A DNA stretch of 64,000 nucleotides from Paenibacillus castaneae (GTDB taxonomy: Bacteria > Bacillota > Bacilli > Paenibacillales > Paenibacillaceae): positions 1,282,202 to 1,346,201 of the forward strand of contig NZ_KZ614144.1 of the NCBI RefSeq assembly GCF_002884445.1, read 5' to 3'. Each line of letters starts with the position of its first letter. Position 1 is the first letter of the stretch. The notes under the pieces were generated by a model. The model saw nothing but the letters and a program-made list of their open reading frames with translations, was not told where the DNA came from and searched no databases. A program made the translations under genes and the position numbers. Below are positions 41,946 to 50,240 of this stretch, one piece after another.

Positions 41946-42569
41946 ATGAAGACTTATTTTTTAATTGGCTGTTTAATCGGCAGTATTTTCGTTTCTTCAG
42001 GCGATTTCGAAGGGACAACGGATGCTTACTTAGCAACGCCTAATCGAATCGAAGTTAAGACGGAAACGCTTTTTGAAACAGCGAATAAGATTATAATCGC
42101 TTCTATGACCCTTTCGCCTGAACCAAATGCAACAGAAGCAAAGGCTGAACAAGCGGTGAATATGAATGAAACAGCCAAAGAGCAGCAGCTTATGCTTCAA
42201 ACGGTCAACAATGTTTCTTTATACGATGATCCCGCTAGTGTAATTGAGAAGCTTGGCCAACCTGAGCAGATTATAGCGGATGAGTATTTGGAAGGTATTG
42301 AAACTTATCAATACCCTGCTATGAATATCATTTTTAGTGATGGAATCGTAGATTTTGTTGAAATTGAAGATCTTTCAAGAAGCTTGCTCATTGATGATGC
42401 AGTCATTCCCGCAACAGTGGAAGATTTACAAGCAGCACTGGGAGAACCAGATTATATAACGGAGGATGGCATCGTATTTGAACGGAATGAAGCTTTATTA
42501 AAGCTTTTTATTGATTCTGACACGAAGCAGCTAACCTCCGTTAGCTATTTCCATAATTTATCGATGTGA
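41946..42569 (+). CDS. Exported protein of unknown function with two similar C-terminal domains
   Basis: A 207-residue protein with a hydrophobic N-terminus (KTYFLIGCLIGSIFVSSG) that may be a signal peptide; Cys9 is not in a clear lipobox. Two related ~50-residue units follow: PASVIEKLGQPEQI...YQYPAMNIIFSDGIVDFVEI and TVEDLQAALGEPDYI...ALLKLFIDSDTKQLTSV. Their GxP and beta-strand patterns recall small BamE/SmpA-like lipoprotein folds. No known family is assigned. GGAGGGC precedes ATG 41946. It lies between the phosphatase and RsbV genes, with its own SigB-like promoter. Confidence 0.7.
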   Translation: MKTYFLIGCLIGSIFVSSGDFEGTTDAYLATPNRIEVKTETLFETANKIIIASMTLSPEPNATEAKAEQAVNMNETAKEQQLMLQTVNNVSLYDDPASVIEKLGQPEQIIADEYLEGIETYQYPAMNIIFSDGIVDFVEIEDLSRSLLIDDAVIPATVEDLQAALGEPDYITEDGIVFERNEALLKLFIDSDTKQLTSVSYFHNLSM

Positions 42570-42646
42570 TGTATCGCTTATACGGCTTGTACTAACGTAA
42601 TGATATTGTTATTATTTATTAAACAAAAGTGAGCGGAGTGAAATGA

Positions 42647-42979
42647 ATGAAAGCTGAGCAATTTCAAATCGAACATGAAGAAACGAACTCACAGCATATT
42701 TTGCATATAATAGGGGAATTGGATCTATCTGTTGTGCCTCAGCTTAGATCTGCATTGGAGCCTGTCATTAATCGTACGGATAAGACGCTTGTTCTAAATC
42801 TGAAAAATCTCAAATATATCGATAGTACCGGTATTGGTATTATTGTTTCGGTTCTGAAGCTGCGCGATGAGCTTAAAGCGCCATTCTACGTGCGTGAGAT
42901 ACCGCCAGCGATTAAACGTTTATTTGATTTAACAGGCATATCCAGATATTTAACAGAGGGGACAGAGGCTCAAGCATGA
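42647..42979 (+). CDS. rsbV: STAS-domain anti-anti-sigma factor (RsbV-like)
   Basis: A 110-residue STAS protein with the phosphorylatable Ser60 in NLKYIDSTGIGIIVSVLKL. In its unphosphorylated form it binds the anti-sigma kinase and frees the sigma factor. AGCGGAGTG lies upstream of ATG 42647. Its end overlaps the RsbW-like gene by 4 bp, so the two are made together. It is the only RsbV-type gene in the window and may serve the RsbW/SigB pair 5 kb downstream as well. Confidence 0.88.
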   Translation: MKAEQFQIEHEETNSQHILHIIGELDLSVVPQLRSALEPVINRTDKTLVLNLKNLKYIDSTGIGIIVSVLKLRDELKAPFYVREIPPAIKRLFDLTGISRYLTEGTEAQA

Positions 42980-43416
42980 ATGCCATCCGTTTACAAATAC
43001 CGGCCCATGCAGACTATATAGATATGGTTAGAATCTGCCTCTTTGGAATCGCGACGAAAATGAACTTTTCCTATGAAGATATCGAGGATATGAAGGTAGC
43101 TGTATCTGAAGCATGCAATAATGCGGTTATTCATGGTGCTAAGGATGTTGCCAGTGAAGTTATAGATATTAGCTTCGAGTCTGACACTACAGGCCTAACC
43201 ATCAAAGTGAAGAACAGCGGCTCAGTTATCTCTATTCCGAATGCGCTGGATAAGGCAGCACCACTGCCGGACGTAGAAGTAAGCGGGCTGCGTGTAGGAG
43301 GCCTCGGCATCTATTTAATGCAGGCGCTCATGGATGAGGTAGATGTTAAGACTACTGAGGATGGAACCGAGGTATGCTTAACCAAGTTCTTATCGGCAAC
43401 CAAGGAGTATTCTTAG
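42976..43416 (+). CDS. RsbW-like GHKL protein lacking the usual G1-box Asp
   Basis: A 146-residue paralogue of the RsbW at 48202. It keeps the N-box (VAVSEACNNAVIHG) and the glycine-rich end (GGLGIYLMQALMDEV). Where RsbW has IRIKDNGTSF this protein has IKVKNSGSVI. The Asp that contacts the adenine in GHKL kinases is replaced, so ATP binding and kinase activity are doubtful. It could be a binding decoy or a kinase for another partner. It overlaps the RsbV-like gene by 4 bp. Confidence 0.85.
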   Translation: MNAIRLQIPAHADYIDMVRICLFGIATKMNFSYEDIEDMKVAVSEACNNAVIHGAKDVASEVIDISFESDTTGLTIKVKNSGSVISIPNALDKAAPLPDVEVSGLRVGGLGIYLMQALMDEVDVKTTEDGTEVCLTKFLSATKEYS

Positions 43417-43498
43417 GGACACTTATAAATAGAAAAAGCTGTCTCAAAAGTAGGAAGTTCACTGGAGAGATAGCTCACTTTGAACAAAAATGTTGTAA

Positions 43499-43552
43499 TA
43501 ATGAAAGAATGGCGGTTTAGGGGGTTATTCCTGTACCGCCATTCTTTCATTA
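43499..43552. repeat. Perfect 18-bp inverted repeat
   Basis: TAATGAAAGAATGGCGGT (43499-43516) and its exact inverse complement (43535-43552) flank an 18-base loop. No T-run follows. It may end the rsbV-rsbW' transcript or be a small mobile hairpin. Confidence 0.85.
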
Positions 43553-43553
43553 A

Positions 43554-43812
43554 TAGCAGATATGAGCTCATCTGATGATAAATGAGCGAAATAGAGCTAG
43601 AAACTAGCTCTATACCACCAACTTAGCATGCTTTTGGAGAAATAGAGCTAAAAATTAGCTCTATTTCCAAGAAAACTAGCAGATATGAGCTCATCTGATG
43701 ATAAATGAGCGAAATAGAGCTAGAAACTAGCTCTATTCCACCAACTTAGCTTACTTTTGGAGAAATAGAGCTAAAAATTAGCTCTATTTCCATTAGCAGA
43801 TATGAGCTGTTA
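43554..43812. repeat. 123-bp direct repeat with two hairpins per unit, 2.1 copies
   Basis: Units begin TAGCAGATATGAGCTCATCT at 43554 and 43677, and a truncated third starts at 43794. Each full unit carries two palindromes, ATAGAGCTAG-AAA-CTAGCTCTAT and AATAGAGCTAA-AAA-TTAGCTCTATT. There is no gene in 43417-43916; these repeats fill it. Confidence 0.9.
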
Positions 43813-43837
43813 CGAAGAAGGCAGGCTGTATAGAAAG

Positions 43838-43908
43838 GGCTGTCCAGAAAATCATAAATTTTGAGCTACCGCTCAAGGTTTCATGACCTTCTGGACAGCC
43901 TCTTTTTG
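43838..43908. terminator. Composite hairpin with T-run before cheR
   Basis: GGCTGTCCAGAA (43838-43849) pairs perfectly with TTCTGGACAGCC (43889-43900); an inner TTGAGC/GCTCAA stem sits between. TCTTTTTG follows on the plus strand. It lies just past the end of the minus-strand CheR gene. Confidence 0.75.
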
Positions 43909-43916
43909 TGCTGCAA

Positions 43917-44789
43917 TCAATCTTTTATTTTACGGAAAAGGCGTTCCGGCGCATTGAAATCCGCATAGTCCGGTTTGTGGTCCGTAATTAAGCTTTCCAT
44001 ATTGCCTAAAGCCAAAAACCCATGCGGGGCGAGGCTTTCAAAGAACAAATTATGCACGCGGTTCTGTAATTCTGAATCAAAATAAATAAGAACATTGCGG
44101 CATAAAATGACGTGAAACTCATTGAATGAACGATCTGTAGCTAAATTATGCTGCGCGAACATAATATTCTCTTTAATAAACGGATGAAATAGAGCGAACT
44201 CTTCATCCGTAGTGTAATACGATGAAAACTCTTTAATACCACCTGATTGGAGGTAGTTTTTCGTGAAGGATTGCATCCGTTTAAGCGAGAATTTCCCTTG
44301 CTTGGCGATATGGATAATATTCTCATTCATATCGGTAGCGTATATCTTCGATTTGGATAGCAAACCTTCCTCCAGCAATAAAATGGCCATTGAATAAGCT
44401 TCTTCCCCACTGGCACAGCCAGCATGCCAAATACGGATTTCGGGATAATCACGCAGTAGGGGAATGACTTCCTTGCGAATGGAGTGAAAAAAACTAGGAT
44501 CACGAAACATTTCGGTTACCTTGATCGAGAAATCATTTAACAATCTCTCCAACATGAGCGGATCATGCAAAATTCGATCCAAAAGCGAAGTGATAGTAGG
44601 AAGGCTCTCCAAATTCATCCGGTGATAGATCCGCCTGCGAAGCGAGGATCTTAAATAATTGCGGAAATCGAAGCCGTATGCGCTAAAAATACCTTCTACT
44701 AATAAGTTAATTTCAATTCGCTCAATTTCATTATTTGGATTCAAATCAGGTCCGAACTCGAACACATCTTCTTCAAAAGAATTAGTCAA
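43917..44789 (-). CDS. CheR-type protein-glutamate methyltransferase
   Basis: A 290-residue SAM-dependent methyltransferase. It has an N-terminal helical CheR domain (RNYLRSSLRRRIYHRM), the SAM motif IWHAGCASGEEAYSMAILL, then YATDMNENII and VILCRNVLIYFD, all characteristic of CheR. It follows the hybrid kinase gene with no gap and is co-transcribed. No chemoreceptor or CheB is nearby, so the substrate may be the kinase's own coiled-coil region or a stress receptor rather than a chemotaxis receptor. Confidence 0.9.
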   Translation of the reverse strand: MTNSFEEDVFEFGPDLNPNNEIERIEINLLVEGIFSAYGFDFRNYLRSSLRRRIYHRMNLESLPTITSLLDRILHDPLMLERLLNDFSIKVTEMFRDPSFFHSIRKEVIPLLRDYPEIRIWHAGCASGEEAYSMAILLLEEGLLSKSKIYATDMNENIIHIAKQGKFSLKRMQSFTKNYLQSGGIKEFSSYYTTDEEFALFHPFIKENIMFAQHNLATDRSFNEFHVILCRNVLIYFDSELQNRVHNLFFESLAPHGFLALGNMESLITDHKPDYADFNAPERLFRKIKD

Positions 44790-47546
44790 TTAATTACCCA
44801 CCTGCTTAGTCAGCCATACACGCATGAGTGAGAATAGCTGATCCATATTTAATGGCTTGCTAATATAATCGGAAGCACCAGCTTCTAAGCATTTTTCCCG
44901 ATCGCTCTTCATCGCTTTAGCTGTCAAGGCGATTATAGGCGTATTCTTCATTTCTGAGGAATCAAGACGAAGAGCTCTCATCGTTTCATACCCGTCCATA
45001 ATCGGCATCATAATGTCCATCAGTACCAAATCAAAGTCGGATTGCTGCTCGACGATTTCCAAGCATTCCTTTCCGTTGCTTGCAACGGTCACGTCAAACT
45101 GCTTGTGCTCGAGCGCTTTGACTAGAGAGTAGACATTGCGCGAGTCGTCCTCCACGAGAAGCACTTTCTTTCCTTTAAACAAGGAAATCTCAAATTCTGA
45201 CGATTTCCTTGTTGCCGCTGAGTGAGTCATTTCCTCCTGCTTCATGTCTTCGCTAGGAACGGCTGCTGCCACCTCATATTGAGACGCAATAAGCTGCTCC
45301 TTCTCCGCATTTGGCAGATTAGGTATAAATAAAGTAAATGTGCTTCCTTTATTAGGCTCGCTATCAACAATAATGCTGCCGCCTAACAGTCTTGCAAATT
45401 CATTGCAAATCGATAAGCCTAAGCCAGTTCCGCCGTATAGGCGATTCGTCTCGCCATCTACCTGCTGGAATGCTTCAAAAATCAACTGTTGTTTGTTTTT
45501 CGGAATCCCAATACCGGTATCCGTTACTGAAATCGCTAATACCTCAGTATTCAATTGCGCTGGAACATACTTTTTAACACTGTTCGGATCAGCATGCTTG
45601 ATATTCAAGGCGACTGATCCGGTCTCCGTAAATTTAAAAGCATTGGATAATAGGTTTTTCAAAATTTGCTGTAGTCGCTGACCATCCGTATACAGGACAA
45701 TTGGGACGTCTTCAGCTATATTCACATGGAATGCTAACCCTTTATTTTCAGCTATTTTGTTGAAATTAAGCTGCATATGCTCCGGTATTTCGGATACATT
45801 TACTTCATCGATCGTGAGCAGTACCTTTCCGGCCTCGATCTTGGATAAATCGAGAATATCATCAATAAGCGTTAATAAATCATTCCCGGAAGTATGAATA
45901 ACATTAGCATACCCTTCTTCTTCCACATTAAGCGTCTTGTTTTCATTCTCGGCCAGCAGCTGGGAAAGAATCAAGATGCTGTTTAACGGAGTACGAAGCT
46001 CATGAGACATATTGGCAAGAAAATTAGTTTTGTATTGCGAGCTCTTTCGGAGCTGTTCGGAATAGGTTTCTAGCTCTTCCTTCGCTTTTTCCAATTCCTT
46101 TGTTTTTTGTTCGGCAAAAAGATTTTGCTCTTCCAGGTGCTCGGTAGTCATGCGCATTTCCTCTTGCTGCATTTGAAGCTCTTCCGACTGAGTTTGCAAT
46201 TCTTCGGTTTGTGTTTGAAGCTCTTCTGTTAACACTTGTGATTCACTCAGCAGCCGCTCAACTTCCATGCGACCTGCAACATTATTGATTGCAACGCCAA
46301 AGTGTCCTTGGATTTGCTCCAATAGCTTAAGATGCTGCGAATTGAACGGTTCAACGGATGCGAATTCGATGACGGCAACTACCTTTTTTTCAAATTCAAT
46401 CGGTACAATTAGAATGCTGTGCGGTGGAAAATTACCCATTCCTGATGTAATTTGAATCGGGTTCTCCGGAGTAGAATTGAGCAGGAACGTACGGTTCTCA
46501 CGCGCAGCTTGACCGATGAGTCCCTCCCCGATACGGAAGCTGGAGATCGCTTCGTTCTCGCCGTAACCGGCGTAAGAAAAGATCTTATCCAGCCTCTGCT
46601 TATCTCCAGTGCCCCGGCTAATATAAAATAGTCCATAAGTTGCATTAAGCGTTGGAGCAAGCTTGGAGAGGAAAGCTTCCGCCAAAGTATCAATATCATT
46701 AATTCCTTGATTCATGGTGGCCACTTCGGCTACCTTTTTTTGAATCCAATTTTGTCCGTTTATGTTATCCAGGAGATTATTGGTCGCTTCGGCAAGTTCT
46801 TTGATTTCATCATTTGTTTTTACATGTATTCGAGTAGTCAAATCTCCTTCGGACGAAGCAATGTCGGAAATCGTCTTGACTACCTGTTTGATCGTTTTGG
46901 TGATGGAGCCTGATACGAAAGAAATGATCATAAAGGCAATAACAGAAACGATAATGAGCATGACATAAAGACTGATAATAAGAATATCATTTTTATTTTC
47001 TAACTGAATGATATGGTTTTTGGTTGATTGTATTTCTTTTTGGCGCATCGACTCAAACTGCACTCGGAGCTTATCTATATCTTGTTTTCCTTTATCCGCA
47101 TTAAAAAATTCAATAATTTCCTGTGTTTTATTTGCTTTTCTCAATGCTATAGAAGGCTCTCCTGCGGTATCGATCCAGGTTTCAATATTGACCTTTATTT
47201 CTTCTAAATCTCTTTTTACGCTGGGATCATCAGAAATATATTGATAGAGCGTATTATAATTGGCCAGCCACTCGGATTTGCCTTTTATATAGGGATCTAG
47301 ATAGGATTCATTGCCCGTAATAACGAAGCCGCGCTGGCTTGTCTCCATGCTAATAGCATTATAACGTATAGTTGTAATTAGATTCTGAACCTCGATATCC
47401 CGCGTTGTGATTGTCTCTATTTCAGTCTGTAAGGAAGATATCCGATTATTGACAACGATAATAGATACAGCAAGGCAGCATATGATCAAAAAATAACCAA
47501 TCATAATCTTCCAACGAATATTCAATTTAATATTTCGCAATATCAT
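44790..47546 (-). CDS. Membrane hybrid sensor kinase: CHASE3-HAMP-GAF-HisKA-HATPase-REC
   Basis: A 918-residue protein. Order: transmembrane helix (about 13-32), extracytoplasmic CHASE3 domain (about 35-175; ISMETSQRGFVITGNESYLD), second helix (about 190-215), HAMP (to ~270), GAF (about 285-430), a long Gln/Glu-rich coiled coil (EELQTQTEELQTQSEELQ), HisKA with His ~514 in NMSHELRTPLNSIL, ATPase (LLSNAFKFTETG, GTGLGLSICNEFA) and a C-terminal receiver with Asp ~845 in LVLMDIMMPIMDG. It may pass phosphate to the receiver of the nearby PP2C protein. It forms a two-gene unit with CheR. The signal is unknown. Confidence 0.92.
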   Translation of the reverse strand: MILRNIKLNIRWKIMIGYFLIICCLAVSIIVVNNRISSLQTEIETITTRDIEVQNLITTIRYNAISMETSQRGFVITGNESYLDPYIKGKSEWLANYNTLYQYISDDPSVKRDLEEIKVNIETWIDTAGEPSIALRKANKTQEIIEFFNADKGKQDIDKLRVQFESMRQKEIQSTKNHIIQLENKNDILIISLYVMLIIVSVIAFMIISFVSGSITKTIKQVVKTISDIASSEGDLTTRIHVKTNDEIKELAEATNNLLDNINGQNWIQKKVAEVATMNQGINDIDTLAEAFLSKLAPTLNATYGLFYISRGTGDKQRLDKIFSYAGYGENEAISSFRIGEGLIGQAARENRTFLLNSTPENPIQITSGMGNFPPHSILIVPIEFEKKVVAVIEFASVEPFNSQHLKLLEQIQGHFGVAINNVAGRMEVERLLSESQVLTEELQTQTEELQTQSEELQMQQEEMRMTTEHLEEQNLFAEQKTKELEKAKEELETYSEQLRKSSQYKTNFLANMSHELRTPLNSILILSQLLAENENKTLNVEEEGYANVIHTSGNDLLTLIDDILDLSKIEAGKVLLTIDEVNVSEIPEHMQLNFNKIAENKGLAFHVNIAEDVPIVLYTDGQRLQQILKNLLSNAFKFTETGSVALNIKHADPNSVKKYVPAQLNTEVLAISVTDTGIGIPKNKQQLIFEAFQQVDGETNRLYGGTGLGLSICNEFARLLGGSIIVDSEPNKGSTFTLFIPNLPNAEKEQLIASQYEVAAAVPSEDMKQEEMTHSAATRKSSEFEISLFKGKKVLLVEDDSRNVYSLVKALEHKQFDVTVASNGKECLEIVEQQSDFDLVLMDIMMPIMDGYETMRALRLDSSEMKNTPIIALTAKAMKSDREKCLEAGASDYISKPLNMDQLFSLMRVWLTKQVGN

Positions 47547-47673
47547 AATCTCCTTTAAATCAATGTTTATTCGTCATACATTCCGACTCTATTTCATTCC
47601 TTCTATTATAGCATGAATCTATTAAAGGACAATTTTTGTTCCTTGATTTTCAAATCCATTTGACAGTGTCACT

Positions 47674-47699
47674 GTTTCAAATTCACATTTATCGGGTAT
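47674..47699 (+). promoter_or_regulatory. SigB promoter of the DUF948-rsbW-sigB operon
   Basis: GTTTCA (47674-47679), 14-base spacer, GGGTAT (47694-47699), the best SigB-type promoter in the window and 28 bp before the first ATG. It implies that SigB drives its own operon, as in Bacillus. Confidence 0.78.
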
Positions 47700-47727
47700 C
47701 TAATAAAAAAAGAAAGTGGTGACTTGT

Positions 47728-48162
47728 ATGGATATTGTCATTCAAATTAGCGTTGCTGTTATAGCTGTAGCCTTTCTTGTCTTATTGTATTCCCTTGTTC
47801 AAACGTTGAAGACGCTTAGAGGCACCCTAGAGGAAACAAGAGAAACTATTGGACAGCTGAGAACAGAGGTGACTCAAATTAGCGTGGATGTGAAAGAAGC
47901 TATTCATAATACGAATGAAATGACTCGCGACGTGCGTACGAAGCTTAGATCTCTCGATGTATTGTTTACTTCTGTTAATGACATTGGCCACGCGATCCAT
48001 TCTTTCACCGGAGTGGCGAGGGAATCAGCAGCGAGCTTAGTCTCATCCATAAAAAGAGAAAGCAATAAGCCTCTGAAAGAGCCTGGCATGCTGAGCACCG
48101 TCTATGACGGCATTATATCGACTATCAGATTTTATAATAAAGTAAAAAAAGTAAAAGTGTAA
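47728..48162 (+). CDS. DUF948 membrane-anchored stress protein (YtxG-like)
   Basis: A 144-residue protein with one N-terminal membrane helix (IVIQISVAVIAVAFLVLLYS) and a long cytoplasmic coiled coil (LEETRETIGQLRTEVTQISV). DUF948 proteins such as YtxG occur beside YtxH in Bacillus and belong to the general stress response. Here it leads the rsbW-sigB operon and ytxH lies just beyond. ATG 47728 is preferred over the GTG at 47716. Confidence 0.85.
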   Translation: MDIVIQISVAVIAVAFLVLLYSLVQTLKTLRGTLEETRETIGQLRTEVTQISVDVKEAIHNTNEMTRDVRTKLRSLDVLFTSVNDIGHAIHSFTGVARESAASLVSSIKRESNKPLKEPGMLSTVYDGIISTIRFYNKVKKVKV

Positions 48163-48201
48163 TCTGCAATCGGGAACACACCAGAGAGGATAGGGGAAAT
48201 T

Positions 48202-48642
48202 ATGAGCCAATTCATTCATTTAACGATTCCCGCTAAAGCGGAATATATCGATATTGTTAGAGTTACATTATTTGGAATCGCGCAAAAAGCAGGCTTTTAC
48301 TATGAACAAATAGAAGATATGAAGGTAGCAGTAACGGAAGCGTGTACGAATGTCGTACTGCATGCGTATACCAATCAGCAGCAAGGGGTAGTTGATATTC
48401 GTTTCGAGCTTGAGGAAGAAGGAATTTCTATCCGAATAAAAGACAATGGAACGAGCTTTAAATACGAGCAGGCATTAAACAAGAATGCTTCGCATCACAA
48501 TAAAGATTTAAGTGAAATAACGGCTGGAGGGCTTGGTCTCTTTATGATGCAGGCTCTAATGGATAAAGTGGAAGTGTTAACGGAGAAAGGTACGGAAGTG
48601 ATACTGACCAAGCTAATTGGTAGGAAAGAGGAGATGGCATGA
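48202..48642 (+). CDS. rsbW: Anti-sigma-B factor and serine kinase RsbW
   Basis: A 146-residue GHKL kinase with intact N-box (VAVTEACTNVVLHAY), G1 box IRIKDNGTSF and G2 box AGGLGLFMMQALMD. It binds SigB when RsbV is phosphorylated and phosphorylates RsbV using ATP. AGGATAGGGG precedes ATG 48202. It overlaps sigB by 4 bp. No rsbV is directly upstream; the nearest is at 42647. Confidence 0.92.
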   Translation: MSQFIHLTIPAKAEYIDIVRVTLFGIAQKAGFYYEQIEDMKVAVTEACTNVVLHAYTNQQQGVVDIRFELEEEGISIRIKDNGTSFKYEQALNKNASHHNKDLSEITAGGLGLFMMQALMDKVEVLTEKGTEVILTKLIGRKEEMA

Positions 48643-49421
48643 ATCCGAATCCATCCTGCCTAGAGCCGCAAGAAACGATTGAGAAGATGGCTTACTATCA
48701 AGAAACGAATTGTAATGATACGGCTACACAATTGCTAAAGCATTTCGAACCAATTGTTAAGATGGCCGCTACCAAAATGTCGCGCAGCCGACCTGACCTC
48801 TATGAGGATCTATATCAGGTCGGTCAGCTTTCCATGCTGCGCTTGTTTAAACAATATGACAGCTCGAGAGAAATTCCATTTGAGGGTTATGCGATGAAAA
48901 GCATAATTGGCCATCTGAAAAATTATTTGCGTGATAAGTCATGGTATATCCAAGTGCCAAGACGAATTAAGGAAAAAGGCTTGCTGATTCAGCAGGCTAT
49001 CGATCATTTAACGGTTGAGCTTGGACGCTCGCCGAAGATGGAAGAGATTGCAGATCATTTGAGTCTATCTGTCGAGGAAACGATTGAGGTGCTGTCTTGT
49101 CGTGAAGCGTATCATTATGTATCGCTAGATACACCGCTCTCCAGTGAAGGAGAAAGCGCCGCTACGATCGGAGACCTGATTGGCTCGGACAAAGACGATT
49201 ATCATCAAGTAGATAGCCGCCTTGATCTGGAAGAGGCGCTGGATCAGTTGAAGGAAGAAGAAAAGACGGTTTTAGTGCTCGCGTATCATAATGGTCAATC
49301 CCAGCGGGATATCGCAGATCAGCTGGGGGTATCTCAGATGAGCGTGTCTCGCATCCAGAAGAGGGCGATCGAGAAGCTAAAGGTTTTGTTGATGGAGAAT
49401 ATTCCTGATATACGTACTTAA
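48639..49421 (+). CDS. sigB: RNA polymerase sigma factor of the SigB/SigF/SigG group
   Basis: A 260-residue sigma-70 family factor. Region 2 (YEDLYQVGQLSMLRLFKQYD), region 3 (GLLIQQAIDHLTVELGRSPK) and region 4 (SQRDIADQLGVSQMSVSRIQ) are complete. Coupling to rsbW and a SigB-type promoter upstream support SigB, directing the general stress regulon. It starts within the rsbW stop region (ATGA). A strong terminator follows. Confidence 0.93.
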   Translation: MNPNPSCLEPQETIEKMAYYQETNCNDTATQLLKHFEPIVKMAATKMSRSRPDLYEDLYQVGQLSMLRLFKQYDSSREIPFEGYAMKSIIGHLKNYLRDKSWYIQVPRRIKEKGLLIQQAIDHLTVELGRSPKMEEIADHLSLSVEETIEVLSCREAYHYVSLDTPLSSEGESAATIGDLIGSDKDDYHQVDSRLDLEEALDQLKEEEKTVLVLAYHNGQSQRDIADQLGVSQMSVSRIQKRAIEKLKVLLMENIPDIRT

Positions 49422-49438
49422 TTGATTTATTATATGTC

Positions 49439-49480
49439 AAAACTCCCTTTCCGAAGTGTTTACGGAAAGGGAGTTTTTGT
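49439..49480 (+). terminator. Rho-independent terminator after sigB
   Basis: AAAACTCCCTTTCCG pairs perfectly with CGGAAAGGGAGTTTT over 15 bases with a 9-base loop, ending in a T-run. It can also act for the minus-strand small gene. Confidence 0.93.
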
Positions 49481-49499
49481 AATGTGTATTTGATTTATG

Positions 49500-49640
49500 T
49501 TATTGAACCGGATCAGGAATGAAGCCCTTCTCAATCACTTCCGCATTGGTGTCCATCTTCTCCATATCTTCACCGAGCTTGTTTATTTCTTCCTCGGTGG
49601 GAGCCATAGAGTTAATCGTTTTTGCCAGTTCATCCTTCAT
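49500..49640 (-). CDS. Small acidic protein downstream of ytxH, unknown
   Basis: A 46-residue frame with ATG at 49640 and GGGAG 8 bases upstream, starting 4 bases after the ytxH stop. The product is acidic and soluble (KDELAKTINSMAPTEEEINK, then LGEDMEKMDTNAEVIEKG). Tight spacing with ytxH and a good ribosome site argue that it is real and under the same SigB-like promoter. No family recognised. Confidence 0.7.
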   Translation of the reverse strand: MKDELAKTINSMAPTEEEINKLGEDMEKMDTNAEVIEKGFIPDPVQ

Positions 49641-49644
49641 TGAT

Positions 49645-50001
49645 TCATCTCCCGGAGGAGACGAGATCATCCTTAACCTCTTCTTTGGTGGAAGAAAGGG
49701 AGTCCATAATATTTTGGTTGGACTTCTTAGCGTGTTCTACCAAATCAGACGTTTCATCTTTGATGCTGGATGCTAGTTCTTTTGTATTTTGCCCAACTGT
49801 AGTTGCGATGTCTTTTGTTTTTTGTCCGACAGTAGTGGCAATGTCTTTTGTTTTCTCGCTCACAGCTTGGAATTTAGTAGATAGATCCTCCCGAAGCTCT
49901 GCGCCTGATTTAGGAGCTAACAATAGCGCTGCAACCGCACCAATGGCACCTCCTACAATTGTACCCAGCAATAATCCGCTACTTGAGTTTTCTCGTGACA
50001 T
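49645..50001 (-). CDS. ytxH: YtxH-family stress protein
   Basis: A 118-residue protein with the YtxH signature: an N-terminal glycine-rich membrane segment (GLLLGTIVGGAIGAVAALLL) followed by APKSGAELREDL and an amphipathic helix. Two tandem 11-residue repeats KTKDIATTVGQ are present. ATG 50001 is preferred (GAGGAGAG 6-8 bases upstream). A GTTTCA-N14-GTTTAT promoter lies ~70 bp upstream. YtxH-type proteins are SigB-dependent in Bacillus. Confidence 0.87.
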   Translation of the reverse strand: MSRENSSSGLLLGTIVGGAIGAVAALLLAPKSGAELREDLSTKFQAVSEKTKDIATTVGQKTKDIATTVGQNTKELASSIKDETSDLVEHAKKSNQNIMDSLSSTKEEVKDDLVSSGR

Positions 50002-50069
50002 TGTCATCTCTCCTCTAATCTTATTTGCTGATCTTGTGGACCAACGGTAATACCATTTCTTAGTTATAT

Positions 50070-50095
50070 ATAAACTTTTGAGTGCAGTTTGAAAC
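50070..50095 (-). promoter_or_regulatory. Candidate SigB-type promoter of ytxH
   Basis: On the minus strand GTTTCA (50095-50090), 14-base spacer, GTTTAT (50075-50070). Identical boxes and spacing occur at 41838-41863. Confidence 0.6.
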
Positions 50096-50240
50096 AAAGG
50101 GAGAACTTAGGATAAGTATATAAGTTTGAAATCATAGCTTGATTAATCAGCCTCAATCCTATTAAAATTAGTGAAGTATACTAACGTAGCCGTCAATCCG
50201 GTCTACTAACACGATATAATAGAGAGAAGCAGATGCAGTT

